Assembly: GCA_002347645.1 (NCBI GenBank)
Contig: DDYF01000031.1
Coordinates: forward strand, 1-10,953
Direction: 5' to 3'
Origin: Thermoleophilia bacterium UBA2241
GTDB taxonomy: Bacteria; Actinomycetota; Thermoleophilia; UBA2241
Length of the DNA: 10,953 bases
The translations under genes were made by a program, and so were the position numbers. Position 1 is the first letter of the stretch. Each line of letters opens with the position of its first letter. The notes beneath the pieces are model-generated. The model saw only the letters and a list, made by a program, of their open reading frames with translations. It did no database searches and was not told where the DNA came from. Shown here piece by piece: positions 1 through 6,721 of this stretch.

Positions 1-269
1 ACAACTTGACGCACACAACCCGGTCAAGTCCCCGCGCCACTCAGTTCATCGAGAGCAGCCGCTCGTACGCGACCGGATCGTAGCCGTTCACGGCCTTCGC
101 CTCCGCGCAGTGGCCGCACGTCGTGAGTGTCACCATCAGCACCGGTGGTGTCGCCACCCGACGACCTCCTCGTGCATCGATTGCTTCGACCGAAGATGTT
201 GTACCCGGTTCGTGCCCCGCTGCAGCTCCGAGTGGCGGACGGTCCCGGGCGGCGGGCGGCGACCGGGGG
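1..269. other. Left-end region without a convincing gene
   Basis: No gene is convincing here. A 31-residue reading frame on the minus strand (136 down to 41) follows the esterase stop and ends in SMN. It has a CGHC (CxxC-type) pair and a VNGYDPVAY stretch that resembles part of a YHS motif, but it is too short for a domain and has no clear ribosome binding site. It can be extended upstream into the esterase gene only with a GTG at 280. No U-rich terminator is visible behind the esterase. I treat the stretch as intergenic, possibly next to the end of an insertion sequence that continues to the left. Confidence 0.4.
4..29. repeat. Short inverted repeat ACTTGAC/GTCAAGT at window edge
   Basis: ACTTGAC (4-10) and GTCAAGT (23-29) are perfect 7-base inverted arms around a 12-base centre. 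Bases 13-23 (ACACAACCCGG) lie mostly within the centre and are the exact reverse complement of the last 11 bases of the window (10943-10953). This could be an operator-like dyad or part of the terminal inverted repeat of a transposon lying outside the window. The sequence alone does not decide. Confidence 0.4.
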
Positions 270-2033
270 TCAGCCGCCACCCGCGAGGCGGGCGGCCCGC
301 AGCCGGTCGGCGAGGTCGCAGGCGCGGCGGTAGGGCGCCGAGGCGGCGCGGATCGCGGCGTCCAGGATGAGGCAGCGGCCCGACGCCGAGTCGTAGCGCG
401 GCCAGTGCGGCAGACCCGCCGCGGGATCGCCGCCCGCGGCGAGGGGCTCGCCGGCGCCGGCGGATGCAGCGTCCCCGGCGCCCCCCTTCCCGTTCGGGTC
501 GCCGTCGCGGGCGAACGACACCCAGTAGCGCATCATGGCCGCCGACAGCTCTCCTTCGACGCCGGCGTGCACGTCGAGCGTGAGCGCCGAGTTGCCGAAG
601 ACGTACGGCAACTCGAGACCGTGGAAGGCGCCGAGGTCGCCGGCCACCGGCGGGCGGCGCGCGAAGTGGTACAGGTACGTCGCGCCGCCCGCCCGGGCCA
701 CCGAGGCGGCCGCGAAGCGCGCCGGGGCGACGAAACCCATGACGGTGACGGCTTTGCTGAGCGCCGCCGTCTTCGGACCGTCCGGGGCCGCCGGGAAGAG
801 CGCCAGCACCTCGTCACCGTAGGGCTCGTACAGGCGGCGCACGTAACGCACGAGCTGCGCCGGCGTCTGGCCGCGCATGCCCAGGAGGAACAGGTTGGCC
901 TCGTCGGCGTTGGCGCCGACGAGCAGGTCGACGTCGTGGATCTCGCCAGCCGCGAAGAGCGCCGCCGGGTCGCCGGGCAGCACCACGCCGTCGACCACGG
1001 GGCCGAAGCCGATGCCGCCCGGTCCGGTCTCGACGGCCTGCGCACCGGCGGCGAGCAGGCGCTCGACGGGGACGGCACGCAGTGCCGCGACCTCGTCGGG
1101 CGCCGCCTCGCATCCGAGGCGTCGCGACACCTCCTCCCCGGTCTTCTCCGCCTCGGCCAGCGAGCGCACCGCGTCCATCCCCGCGCCCCGCGAATCGAAC
1201 GGCCCGCTCTGGACGATCGCCCGCGCGAACAAACCCTCCGCGCGCGGGCTCACCATCAGGTCGCAGATGCTCATCCCCCCCGCCGACTCGCCGAACACGG
1301 TCACGTTCCCGGGGTCGCCCCCGAAGCCAGCGATGTTGTGCCGCACCCACTCCAGCGCCGCGACCTGGTCCAGCAGGCCGTAGTTCCCCGAGGTCCCGCG
1401 CTCGTCCTCGTCGCTGAGCTCGGGATGAGCGAAGAAGCCGAGAGGCCCGAGCCTGTAGTTGACGGTGACGATCACAGCGCCGAGTCGTGCGAGGTTGGAC
1501 CCGTCGTAGAGCTCGAGGGAGCCCGATCCGCTGGCGAAGCTGCCGCCGTGGATGAAGACCATGACGGGGAGGGCAGTCCCGGCGCCTCCCCTCAAGGCCG
1601 GCGTCCAGACGTTGAGGTACAGGCAGTCTTCACTGGTCTCACCGACGTCGAAGGCGGCGATGAGGTTCATCGCGCCCGGCTGGGGACAGGACGGCCCGTC
1701 GTCGTCGCAGGATCGCACGCCGTCCCAAGCTTCTGGAGCCTGCGGCGGCCGCCAGCGAAGGTCACCGACCGGCGGCGCTGCGTACGGGACTCCGCGATAG
1801 ACCCACAGGCCCTGCGCCTCCCGGCCGGACACGAGCCCGGCGGTGGTCTCGACCACGCCCGCGCGGCCCTGGGGACCGCATCCGTCGCCAGCCCCGCACC
1901 CCGACGCCGTCAAGTAAAGGAGCGCGAAGACGACGGCGAGGAGCGCCGCCACGCCCGCGCGTGAGGTCGCGCGCGTCCTCACGCGTGTCGACTGGCGCGA
2001 CACCGGCCGGCCGCCTCTCCGGAGTGCGTTCAT
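270..2033 (-). CDS. Type-B carboxylesterase, predicted lipoprotein
   Basis: This is a 587-residue alpha/beta hydrolase of the carboxylesterase type B (COesterase) family, which hydrolyses carboxylic esters. The N-terminus has basic residues, a hydrophobic stretch (about 28-42) and a lipobox ASGC with Cys46, so the enzyme is probably exported and lipid-anchored. Family landmarks are all present: GVPYAAPPVG (81-90), SEDCLYLNVW (134-143), oxyanion loop HGG (162-164), nucleophile Ser250 in GESAGG, acidic residue Glu378 in ANADEANLF and His471 in AFHGLELPYVFG. The catalytic triad therefore looks intact and the length is normal. I chose the ATG at 2033 because the signal peptide begins there; the frame stays open upstream to 2243 but that part is arginine-rich shadow of the photolyase. 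A TACCCT box lies 7 bases before this ATG and only a weak AGG is available as ribosome binding site, so a leaderless transcript is possible. The natural substrate cannot be told. The long plus-strand frame opposite this gene (123-1964) is a high-GC shadow. Confidence 0.93.
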   Translation of the reverse strand: MNALRRGGRPVSRQSTRVRTRATSRAGVAALLAVVFALLYLTASGCGAGDGCGPQGRAGVVETTAGLVSGREAQGLWVYRGVPYAAPPVGDLRWRPPQAPEAWDGVRSCDDDGPSCPQPGAMNLIAAFDVGETSEDCLYLNVWTPALRGGAGTALPVMVFIHGGSFASGSGSLELYDGSNLARLGAVIVTVNYRLGPLGFFAHPELSDEDERGTSGNYGLLDQVAALEWVRHNIAGFGGDPGNVTVFGESAGGMSICDLMVSPRAEGLFARAIVQSGPFDSRGAGMDAVRSLAEAEKTGEEVSRRLGCEAAPDEVAALRAVPVERLLAAGAQAVETGPGGIGFGPVVDGVVLPGDPAALFAAGEIHDVDLLVGANADEANLFLLGMRGQTPAQLVRYVRRLYEPYGDEVLALFPAAPDGPKTAALSKAVTVMGFVAPARFAAASVARAGGATYLYHFARRPPVAGDLGAFHGLELPYVFGNSALTLDVHAGVEGELSAAMMRYWVSFARDGDPNGKGGAGDAASAGAGEPLAAGGDPAAGLPHWPRYDSASGRCLILDAAIRAASAPYRRACDLADRLRAARLAGGG

Positions 2034-2086
2034 CGCCTGTAGGGTACACCGAGCGCGACGACCGGCAGCGGACCTGGGAGGGCCCG
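2034..2086. promoter_or_regulatory. Bidirectional promoter between esterase and photolyase
   Basis: The 53-base gap holds TAGGGTA at 2040-2046. Read on the plus strand it gives TAGGGT (2040-2045), 41 bases before the likely photolyase start. Read on the minus strand it gives TACCCT (2046-2041), 7 bases before the esterase ATG. Both fit the TANNNT -10 consensus of actinobacterial promoters. GGAGG at 2077-2081 is the photolyase ribosome binding site. No convincing -35 box is seen for either direction. The call rests on pattern only. Confidence 0.45.
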
Positions 2087-3718
2087 ACGGACACCACGCT
2101 CGTGTGGCTGCGCCGCGACCTGCGGCTGGCCGACAACCCCGCTCTCGCCGAAGCTGTCGCGCGCGGCGAAGCCGTCGTCCCGCTCGTCCTGTGGCCGGAC
2201 CGCGGCCCGGTCGGCGCCGTCCGCGCCTCGCCTGATGCCGCACGCGGTGGTCGGCTCGCCGGCGCCGTGCGGGCGCCCGGCGGTGCGGCTCGCTGGTGGC
2301 TCGCGCGGTCGCTGATCTCGCTTGACAGCGACCTGCGGCGCCGCGGCTCGGCGCTCGTGATACGTCGCTACGCGGCGACGCCCGAAACGGCCGCAGCGGC
2401 CGTCGTCGCCTGCGCGAGGGAGGCGGGCGCGCTCCGCGTGGTCTGGGTGCGCGGCATCGACCCGCCGCAGCGCGCCGAGGACGACGGCGCGCGCGCCGCG
2501 CTGACCGCCGCCGGCATCGAGCCGATCGTAGTCTCGGGCGGCACGCTTCTCGTCGAGCCCGACGCCGTGGAGACGGCGCAGGGTCGCCCCTACCAGGTCT
2601 TCACACCGTTCTGGCGCACGGTGAGCGCGGACCTGCCGCCGGCGCCGCCGCTGCCAGCACCGGAGAAGCTTCCGTCGCCGCGCCCGCTGCCTGCCGGCAT
2701 CCCTCTCTCTGAACTCGAGCGTGAGGCCGTGAAGCCGTGGAGCGCGGGCTTCGACGGCGCGTGGCAGCCGGGAGAGGCAGGCGCTTGCGCCTGCCTCTCC
2801 CGGCTACTCGACGCCGTCCTTCCCGACTACGCCGACGACCGCGACCGGCCCGACCTCGAGGGCAGCTCGCGCCTGTCGCCGCACCTCCACTGGGGCGAGC
2901 TGTCTGCGCGACAGGTGTGGCACGCCGTCGCCGGACGCCTGGCCGAGGTGGGACTCGAAGCGGAGGCCGCCATCGGCCCGCCGTCCTGGAGAGAAGAGCG
3001 CCAAGCAGGGGGTGGCGGCGTGCGCGCAGGCTCGACCGTCCGCGGGCCCTCCCTCGGTGGCGCCGGATCCGCCGCCCTCGCCGGCGGCGCGGCCGCGTTT
3101 CTGCGCCAGCTCGGCTGGCGCGAGTTCGCCCACCACCTGCTGTGGCACTTCCCGCATACGGTCGACCGTCCGCTGCGCGAACCGTTCGCCGCCTTCCCGT
3201 GGCGCGAGGCGCCCGACGACCTGACAGCCTGGCGGCGAGGGCGGACGGGCTACCCGTTCGTCGACGCGGCGATGCGCTGTCTTTGGGCCACCGGCTGGAT
3301 GCACAATCGGGCGCGCCTCGTCGCCGGCTCGTTCCTCGTCAAGGACCTTCTGCTCCCCTGGCAGGACGGCGCGGTCTGGTTCTGGGACACGCTCGTGGAC
3401 GCCGATCTCGCGAACAACACACTCGGCTGGCAGTGGGTCGCGGGCTGCGGCGCCGACGCCGCACCCTACTTCCGCATCTTCAATCCAGTGGCGCAGGGCC
3501 GGCGGTTCGACCCGGACGGGGCCTTCGTGCGCGCGTGGGTGCCCGAACTGGCCGGTCTGCCCGACGCCTGGATCCACGAGCCCTGGAAGGCGCCCGCCGA
3601 CCTTCTCGCCGCCGCCGGCGTGCGCCCCGGCGAGACCTACCCGACGCCGGTCGTCGATCACGGCGAGGCCCGCTCCCGCGCGCTCGCCGCCTACGAGGTC
3701 GTCAAGCTCGCGCGCTGA
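2087..3718 (+). CDS. phr: Deoxyribodipyrimidine photolyase (class I cryptochrome/photolyase family)
   Basis: This is a flavoprotein that repairs UV-induced cyclobutane pyrimidine dimers using light. Numbering from 2087, the N-terminal antenna domain starts with LVWLRRDLRLADNPAL (5-20). The C-terminal FAD domain has GSSRLSPHLHWGE (259-271), RGRTGYPFVDAAMR, GWMHNR (403-408) and the strongly conserved NNTLGWQWVAG.GADAAPYFRIFNP segment (about 442-466). The start is unclear. GGAGG (2077-2081) sits five bases before an ACG at 2087, exactly where the family N-terminus calls for ATG. Other choices are GTG 2102, which loses the first strand residues, and GTG 2024, which lies inside the esterase start and before the -10 box. 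Two stretches are longer than usual: a 48-base tandem duplication (2213-2308) and a Gly/Ala-rich insert (about 2965-3090). A 40-base palindrome lies inside the gene. Family identity is very safe; substrate (CPD rather than 6-4 lesion) is inferred from class I motifs. Confidence 0.93.
   Translation, partial: TDTTLVWLRRDLRLADNPALAEAVARGEAVVPLVLWPDRGPVGAVRASPDAARGGRLAGAVRAPGGAARWWLARSLISLDSDLRRRGSALVIRRYAATPETAAAAVVACAREAGALRVVWVRGIDPPQRAEDDGARAALTAAGIEPIVVSGGTLLVEPDAVETAQGRPYQVFTPFWRTVSADLPPAPPLPAPEKLPSPRPLPAGIPLSELEREAVKPWSAGFDGAWQPGEAGACACLSRLLDAVLPDYADDRDRPDLEGSSRLSPHLHWGELSARQVWHAVAGRLAEVGLEAEAAIGPPSWREERQAGGGGVRAGSTVRGPSLGGAGSAALAGGAAAFLRQLGWREFAHHLLWHFPHTVDRPLREPFAAFPWREAPDDLTAWRRGRTGYPFVDAAMRCLWATGWMHNRARLVAGSFLVKDLLLPWQDGAVWFWDTLVDADLANNTLGWQWVAGCGADAAPYFRIFNPVAQGRRFDPDGAFVRAWVPELAGLPDAWIHEPWKAPADLLAAAGVRPGETYPTPVVDHGEARSRALAAYEVVKLAR
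2213..2308 (+). repeat. 48-bp tandem duplication inside photolyase gene
   Basis: Units 2213-2260 and 2261-2308 both begin GGCGCCGT and encode GAVRASPDAARGGRLA and GAVRAPGGAARWWLAR. GAVRA and AAR stand at identical positions in the two units, and GGRLA aligns with WWLA after a one-residue shift. Known class I photolyases usually carry only one such segment before the WLxxSLxxLDxxL helix, so the first copy appears to be extra. It lies in the antenna domain near the surface and need not disturb catalysis. Confidence 0.6.
2766..2805. repeat. 40-bp near-perfect palindrome within photolyase coding sequence
   Basis: AGCCGGGAGAGGCAGGCGC (2766-2784) and its exact reverse complement (2787-2805) are separated only by TT. 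The 19-base arms would give a very stable RNA hairpin or a DNA cruciform. The element encodes part of QPGEAGACACLSRL, which overlaps the conserved PGE-AA-A-L-L helix start of photolyases, so it replaces family sequence rather than adding length. The Cys residues and the SRL are arm-derived oddities. Confidence 0.9.
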
Positions 3719-3731
3719 CGCGCCGCCCTTG

Positions 3732-3758
3732 TGACGGCCGCGCGCGGCGCGACCGTCA
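3732..3758. terminator. Hairpin between convergent photolyase and phosphoesterase genes
   Basis: TGACGG (3732-3737) pairs with CCGTCA (3753-3758). After one mismatch (C-A on the plus strand, G-U wobble on the minus transcript) CGCGC pairs with GCGCG around a three-base loop. The hairpin begins 13 bases after the photolyase stop, and the TGA of the opposite gene is inside its outer arm. There is no U-run on either side, so this is a GC-only, bidirectional terminator candidate, as is common in high-GC bacteria. Confidence 0.55.
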
Positions 3759-4256
3759 ATCCAGCGGCACGATCCGCGGCTCGGGTGTCCCGTCGCGCAC
3801 CGTCACCAGCGCGACGCTGCGCGGCAGCCCGAAGCGCGGCCGGCCCGCGTAGCCGGGGTTGAGGAACAGCCGGTCGCCGCGCCATTCGATCGCCGCCCTG
3901 TGGCTGTGCCCGCTGACGACCATGCCGATGCGCTCGGCGTCGAGATCGCGCAGCCCGACAAGGCTCGTCCCGATGTGCCCGACGAGGACACGCAGCCCCG
4001 CCACCGCGACCACCGCGTCCCACGGCAGCCGGTCGAAAAAGTACGGCCGGTCGACGTTGCCGCACACTGCCGTGACCGGCGCGAGCAGACGCAACCGCTC
4101 GACGACGTCGAACGTACCGAAGTCGCCGGCGTGCACGATGTGCGCGACCCCGGCGAACAACTGGTCGAGCTTCGACTCGTAGTGCGAGTGCGTGTCGGAG
4201 ACCACGCCGATGAGGGGCAGGTCGTCGACGTGCGCGGTGTCGGGCGAGTCCGGCAT
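3756..4256 (-). CDS. YfcE/MJ0936-type metallophosphoesterase
   Basis: This 166-residue protein is a two-metal phosphoesterase of the calcineurin-like fold, small YfcE/MJ0936 branch (family members hydrolyse phosphodiesters in vitro). All metal-binding motifs are visible in order: DTH (Asp21, His23), AGDF (Asp45), CGNVD (Asn67), GH (His94) and GHSH (His117, His119), followed by the typical LFLNPGYAGRPR near the end. Length is normal for the family. The ATG at 4256 is preceded by CCCACC and a TACTAT box with no Shine-Dalgarno sequence, so the mRNA is probably leaderless. The gene is divergent from the SDR gene, with which it shares the promoter box, and convergent with the photolyase. The cellular substrate cannot be read from the sequence. 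Confidence 0.92.
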   Translation of the reverse strand: MPDSPDTAHVDDLPLIGVVSDTHSHYESKLDQLFAGVAHIVHAGDFGTFDVVERLRLLAPVTAVCGNVDRPYFFDRLPWDAVVAVAGLRVLVGHIGTSLVGLRDLDAERIGMVVSGHSHRAAIEWRGDRLFLNPGYAGRPRFGLPRSVALVTVRDGTPEPRIVPLD

Positions 4257-4300
4257 GGTGGGATAGTATCGTGAGAGGGCGAACGGAAGGGAGACGCGCG
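4257..4300. promoter_or_regulatory. Shared symmetric -10 box between phosphoesterase and SDR genes
   Basis: GATAGTATC at 4262-4270 is an odd-length palindrome. On the plus strand it offers TAGTAT (4264-4269), 31 bases before the SDR ATG. On the minus strand it offers TACTAT (4268-4263), 6 bases before the phosphoesterase ATG. AAGGGAG (4287-4293) is a good ribosome binding site for the SDR gene, 7 bases before its ATG. Two transcripts starting from one AT-rich box is the simplest reading; -35 boxes are not clear. Confidence 0.55.
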
Positions 4301-5023
4301 ATGAAGGGGCTGGCCGGCAAGCGAGTCGTCATCACCGGCGGCACGAGCGGCATCGGCGCCGCCACGGCGCGGCGCTTCCGCGACGAGGGCTGCGAGGTCG
4401 TCGTCCTGGCGCGCCGTTCCGGACCGGGCGTCATCACCTGCGACGTCGGTGACCGCGCGCAGGTCGACGCCGCCTTCGAGCACATCGGCGACCTCGACGT
4501 GCTCATCGCCAACGCCGGCACGAGCGTCCGCACCCCCGCCGTCGACATCACCGCCGACCAGTGGGAACAGGTCGTCCGCACGAACCTCAGCGGCGCGTTC
4601 TGGGTCGCGCAGGCCGCGGCCCGGCGCATGCTGCTCGGCCGCGGCGGCGTCATCCTCTTCACCGCGTCGACCAACGCCCTCGTCGGCTACCGCTACTACG
4701 CCGACTACAACGCCACCAAGGCCGGGCTGGTCGCGTTGACCAAGTCGCTCGCCCTCGAGTGGGCGCCTCGGATCCGCGTCAACGCCGTGTGTCCCGGCTA
4801 CGTCCTCACGCCCATGCAGCAGGCCGAGTACACGCCCGAGATGCTCGAGGCCGTGAACGCGCGCATCCCGCTCGGCCGCCACGCGACGCCGGAGGAGCTC
4901 GCCGGCCTCTTCGCCTACCTCGCCTCCGACGAAGCGGCCTACTTCACCGGCTCGGTGATCGTCATGGACGGCGGCGAGACGGCCGGCAGCATCGTCAGCG
5001 GGCCGGGTGGCCCAGGAGCCTGA
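4301..5023 (+). CDS. SDR-family oxidoreductase
   Basis: This is a 240-residue classical short-chain dehydrogenase/reductase with a Rossmann fold, using NAD(P)H to interconvert a hydroxyl and a carbonyl group. Visible motifs are the cofactor loop TGGTSGIG (12-19), NAG (71-73), Asn95, catalytic Ser123, and the YxxxK pair Tyr136/Lys140. The C-terminal part CPGYVLTPM and the end GSVIVMDGG are also typical. The basic ARR after the second strand (37-39) hints at NADP but is not proof. The ATG at 4301 was chosen over the GTG at 4271 because it follows a Shine-Dalgarno sequence and starts where the family does. Substrate is unknown. The membrane protein gene follows 14 bases downstream and is probably co-transcribed. 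Confidence 0.93.
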   Translation: MKGLAGKRVVITGGTSGIGAATARRFRDEGCEVVVLARRSGPGVITCDVGDRAQVDAAFEHIGDLDVLIANAGTSVRTPAVDITADQWEQVVRTNLSGAFWVAQAAARRMLLGRGGVILFTASTNALVGYRYYADYNATKAGLVALTKSLALEWAPRIRVNAVCPGYVLTPMQQAEYTPEMLEAVNARIPLGRHATPEELAGLFAYLASDEAAYFTGSVIVMDGGETAGSIVSGPGGPGA

Positions 5024-5037
5024 GCGCCGGTCCGAGG

Positions 5038-5379
5038 ATGCCTGCACTCCCGCCCACCCTCGTCCGCAGCTTCCGGCGGTGGTACGTCGCCCTGCCGGCC
5101 GCTCTCGCCGCAGGGTGCGTCGTCGCCCTCATCCTCAGGCTCATCGCGACGGGGCGCACTTGGGAGGCCACGGGCCAGGGCATCGGCCTGCTGCTCGGGG
5201 TCGCCGGCCTCGTCCTGGGGATCATGATGGCGTACGGCGGCCGCGGCACGATGGGCGACACGCGCAGGGACCCGCGCGGCGAGCGGCGCCGCGGCGTCGT
5301 CCACCCCGCGCGACCCGTCCTCGGGTTCGCGGAGGCTCTCTTCTGTCTGCCCACGGTCATCGCCACGCTGACGATGTGA
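5038..5379 (+). CDS. Small two-helix membrane protein, unknown function
   Basis: This predicted protein has 113 residues and I recognise no family. Two hydrophobic stretches are visible: about 18-36 (WYVALPAALAAGCVVALIL) and about 48-68 (GIGLLLGVAGLVLGIMMAYG). A basic region (about 70-93) and a moderately hydrophobic tail follow. The start ATG at 5038 is preceded directly by GAGG with almost no spacing, so initiation may depend on coupling with the SDR gene that ends 14 bases before. The gene is convergent with the decarboxylase, only 16 bases away. Codon usage agrees with its neighbours and the hydrophobic pattern argues for a real gene. Confidence 0.6.
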   Translation: MPALPPTLVRSFRRWYVALPAALAAGCVVALILRLIATGRTWEATGQGIGLLLGVAGLVLGIMMAYGGRGTMGDTRRDPRGERRRGVVHPARPVLGFAEALFCLPTVIATLTM

Positions 5380-5395
5380 CGCCGGCGGCGGGCTC

Positions 5396-6721
5396 TCAGC
5401 GCAGCCACCCCGGCAGTTCGTACCGCGCCAGCACGTCGTCGACCGTCTCGCGCCGCACGACGGCGGCCGCGTCCTTGCCGTTGACGAGCACCACAGCGGG
5501 CCGGGCCATCGAGTTGAGGCTGGCGTTGAACGTCTGCGCGTACGCGCCGCAGGCGAGCGCGGCGACGACGTCGCCGCGCGCGACGGCCGGGAACGGATAG
5601 CCGAGCGCCAGCTCGTCGTCGGTGCAGGTCGGGCCGAAGAGCTCGGCGGCGCCGGCCGCGGGCGCGTCCACGTCGTCGGCTCTCACCCAGCGGTACTTAT
5701 AGCCCTCGATGCAGGCGCGCAGCAGGAGGTGCTTCTGGGCGTCGGTGACGACGAAGCGGCGGCCGTACTGCTCCTTGACCCACTGGACGCGGGCGAGCAG
5801 CACGCAGGACTCGCCCACGAGCGATCGGCCAAGCTCGAAGATCACCAACGGTCGCGGGACGCCGGCGGCATCGAACGCGGCGCCGAGGGCGCCGAGCTGG
5901 ACTACCGCGAACTCCTCCGGCGACGCGATCTCGTGCGGCTGGTCGTCACCCGACTCCGGGTCTGACGGGTAAGCCCAGCCGCCGCCCACGTCGAGCACGC
6001 CGGGCACGAACCCCGTCGCCTCGCGCAGACGGGCGACGGCGCCGACCAGGTCGCGCATCGTCGCCGCATGGTAGTCGGGACGGTTGATGAAGTAGCCGAT
6101 GTGGTGATGGTAGCCGCGCAGCAGGAGGCGGTCGGGCGCGCCGAGGGCGCGCGTCACCGCCTCCCTCGCCTCGTCCTCCGTGAACCCCCAGACGGTGGTC
6201 AGCACCCGGTCGGCGATCTGCGGCCCCTCGGGGCTCACGTTCGCGCGCACCTCGTCCATCGGGAGCTTGAGGCGGATGAACGCCTTGGCGGGCGCGCGAC
6301 CCTGGTCCTCGCGCTGCGCCCGGCCCGCCACCTCGAGCAGCAGGTCCAGCTCGCCCGGGTTGTCGAGCGTCACCGTGATCCCGTGCCTGACGGCGAGCTC
6401 GAGCCACTCCTCGGTCTTGGCCTGACCGTTCATGACGAGCTTGTCGCCGGGCACGCCGGCACGCAGCGAGGTCTCGACCTCGCCGGGGCCGAAGGCGTCG
6501 CCGCCGGCGCCCTCCGTCGCCAGGATCCGGCGCACGGCGAGGATCGGGTTCGCCTTGACGGCGTAGTAGACCTCGACCGGGTCGTACGCGGCGCGCACCG
6601 CAGCCAGCGTCCGCCGGTAGCGCTCGCGGATCGAGTTCTCAGAGATCGCGAAGAGCGGCGTCCCGAAGCGTTCCGCCAGCTCGACCGCCGGCACGTCCTC
6701 GACCATGAGCTGCACTGCCAT
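5396..6721 (-). CDS. Fold-type III PLP decarboxylase, LysA-like (divergent)
   Basis: This 441-residue enzyme belongs to the group IV (alanine racemase fold) amino acid decarboxylases, whose best-known member is diaminopimelate decarboxylase. Visible motifs are YAVKANP with PLP lysine Lys56, the glycine loop DVGGGW (244-249), ELGR (296-299, usually EPGR), GPTCTDDE with Cys366, and GAY (392-394). Two strongly conserved LysA sites differ: HIGSQ is HIGYF (207-211), and the Tyr of the S-x-YN segment after GAY is Leu402 (ASLN). The first half also lacks the usual G-x-K-F-G. The core fold and decarboxylase chemistry are likely, but I would not call it lysA; decarboxylation of another diamino acid, or a role in a specialised pathway, is possible. 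GGAGGG lies just before the ATG at 6721. No lysine-pathway genes are adjacent. Confidence 0.85.
   Translation of the reverse strand: MAVQLMVEDVPAVELAERFGTPLFAISENSIRERYRRTLAAVRAAYDPVEVYYAVKANPILAVRRILATEGAGGDAFGPGEVETSLRAGVPGDKLVMNGQAKTEEWLELAVRHGITVTLDNPGELDLLLEVAGRAQREDQGRAPAKAFIRLKLPMDEVRANVSPEGPQIADRVLTTVWGFTEDEAREAVTRALGAPDRLLLRGYHHHIGYFINRPDYHAATMRDLVGAVARLREATGFVPGVLDVGGGWAYPSDPESGDDQPHEIASPEEFAVVQLGALGAAFDAAGVPRPLVIFELGRSLVGESCVLLARVQWVKEQYGRRFVVTDAQKHLLLRACIEGYKYRWVRADDVDAPAAGAAELFGPTCTDDELALGYPFPAVARGDVVAALACGAYAQTFNASLNSMARPAVVLVNGKDAAAVVRRETVDDVLARYELPGWLR

Noticed and set aside
41..136. YHS-like or thioredoxin-like mini protein (CGHC, VNGYDPVAY)
   Set aside because: Only 31 residues, no ribosome binding site, and the motif matches are too short to mean a domain.
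123..1964. 613-codon open frame on the plus strand opposite the esterase
   Set aside because: It lies antisense to a complete esterase with an intact triad, has Arg/Ala/Gly-rich composition typical of GC shadow frames and shows no protein motif.
2804..3661. 285-codon open frame antisense to the photolyase
   Set aside because: It is the shadow of a gene with strong conserved motifs; no ribosome binding site and no recognisable domain.
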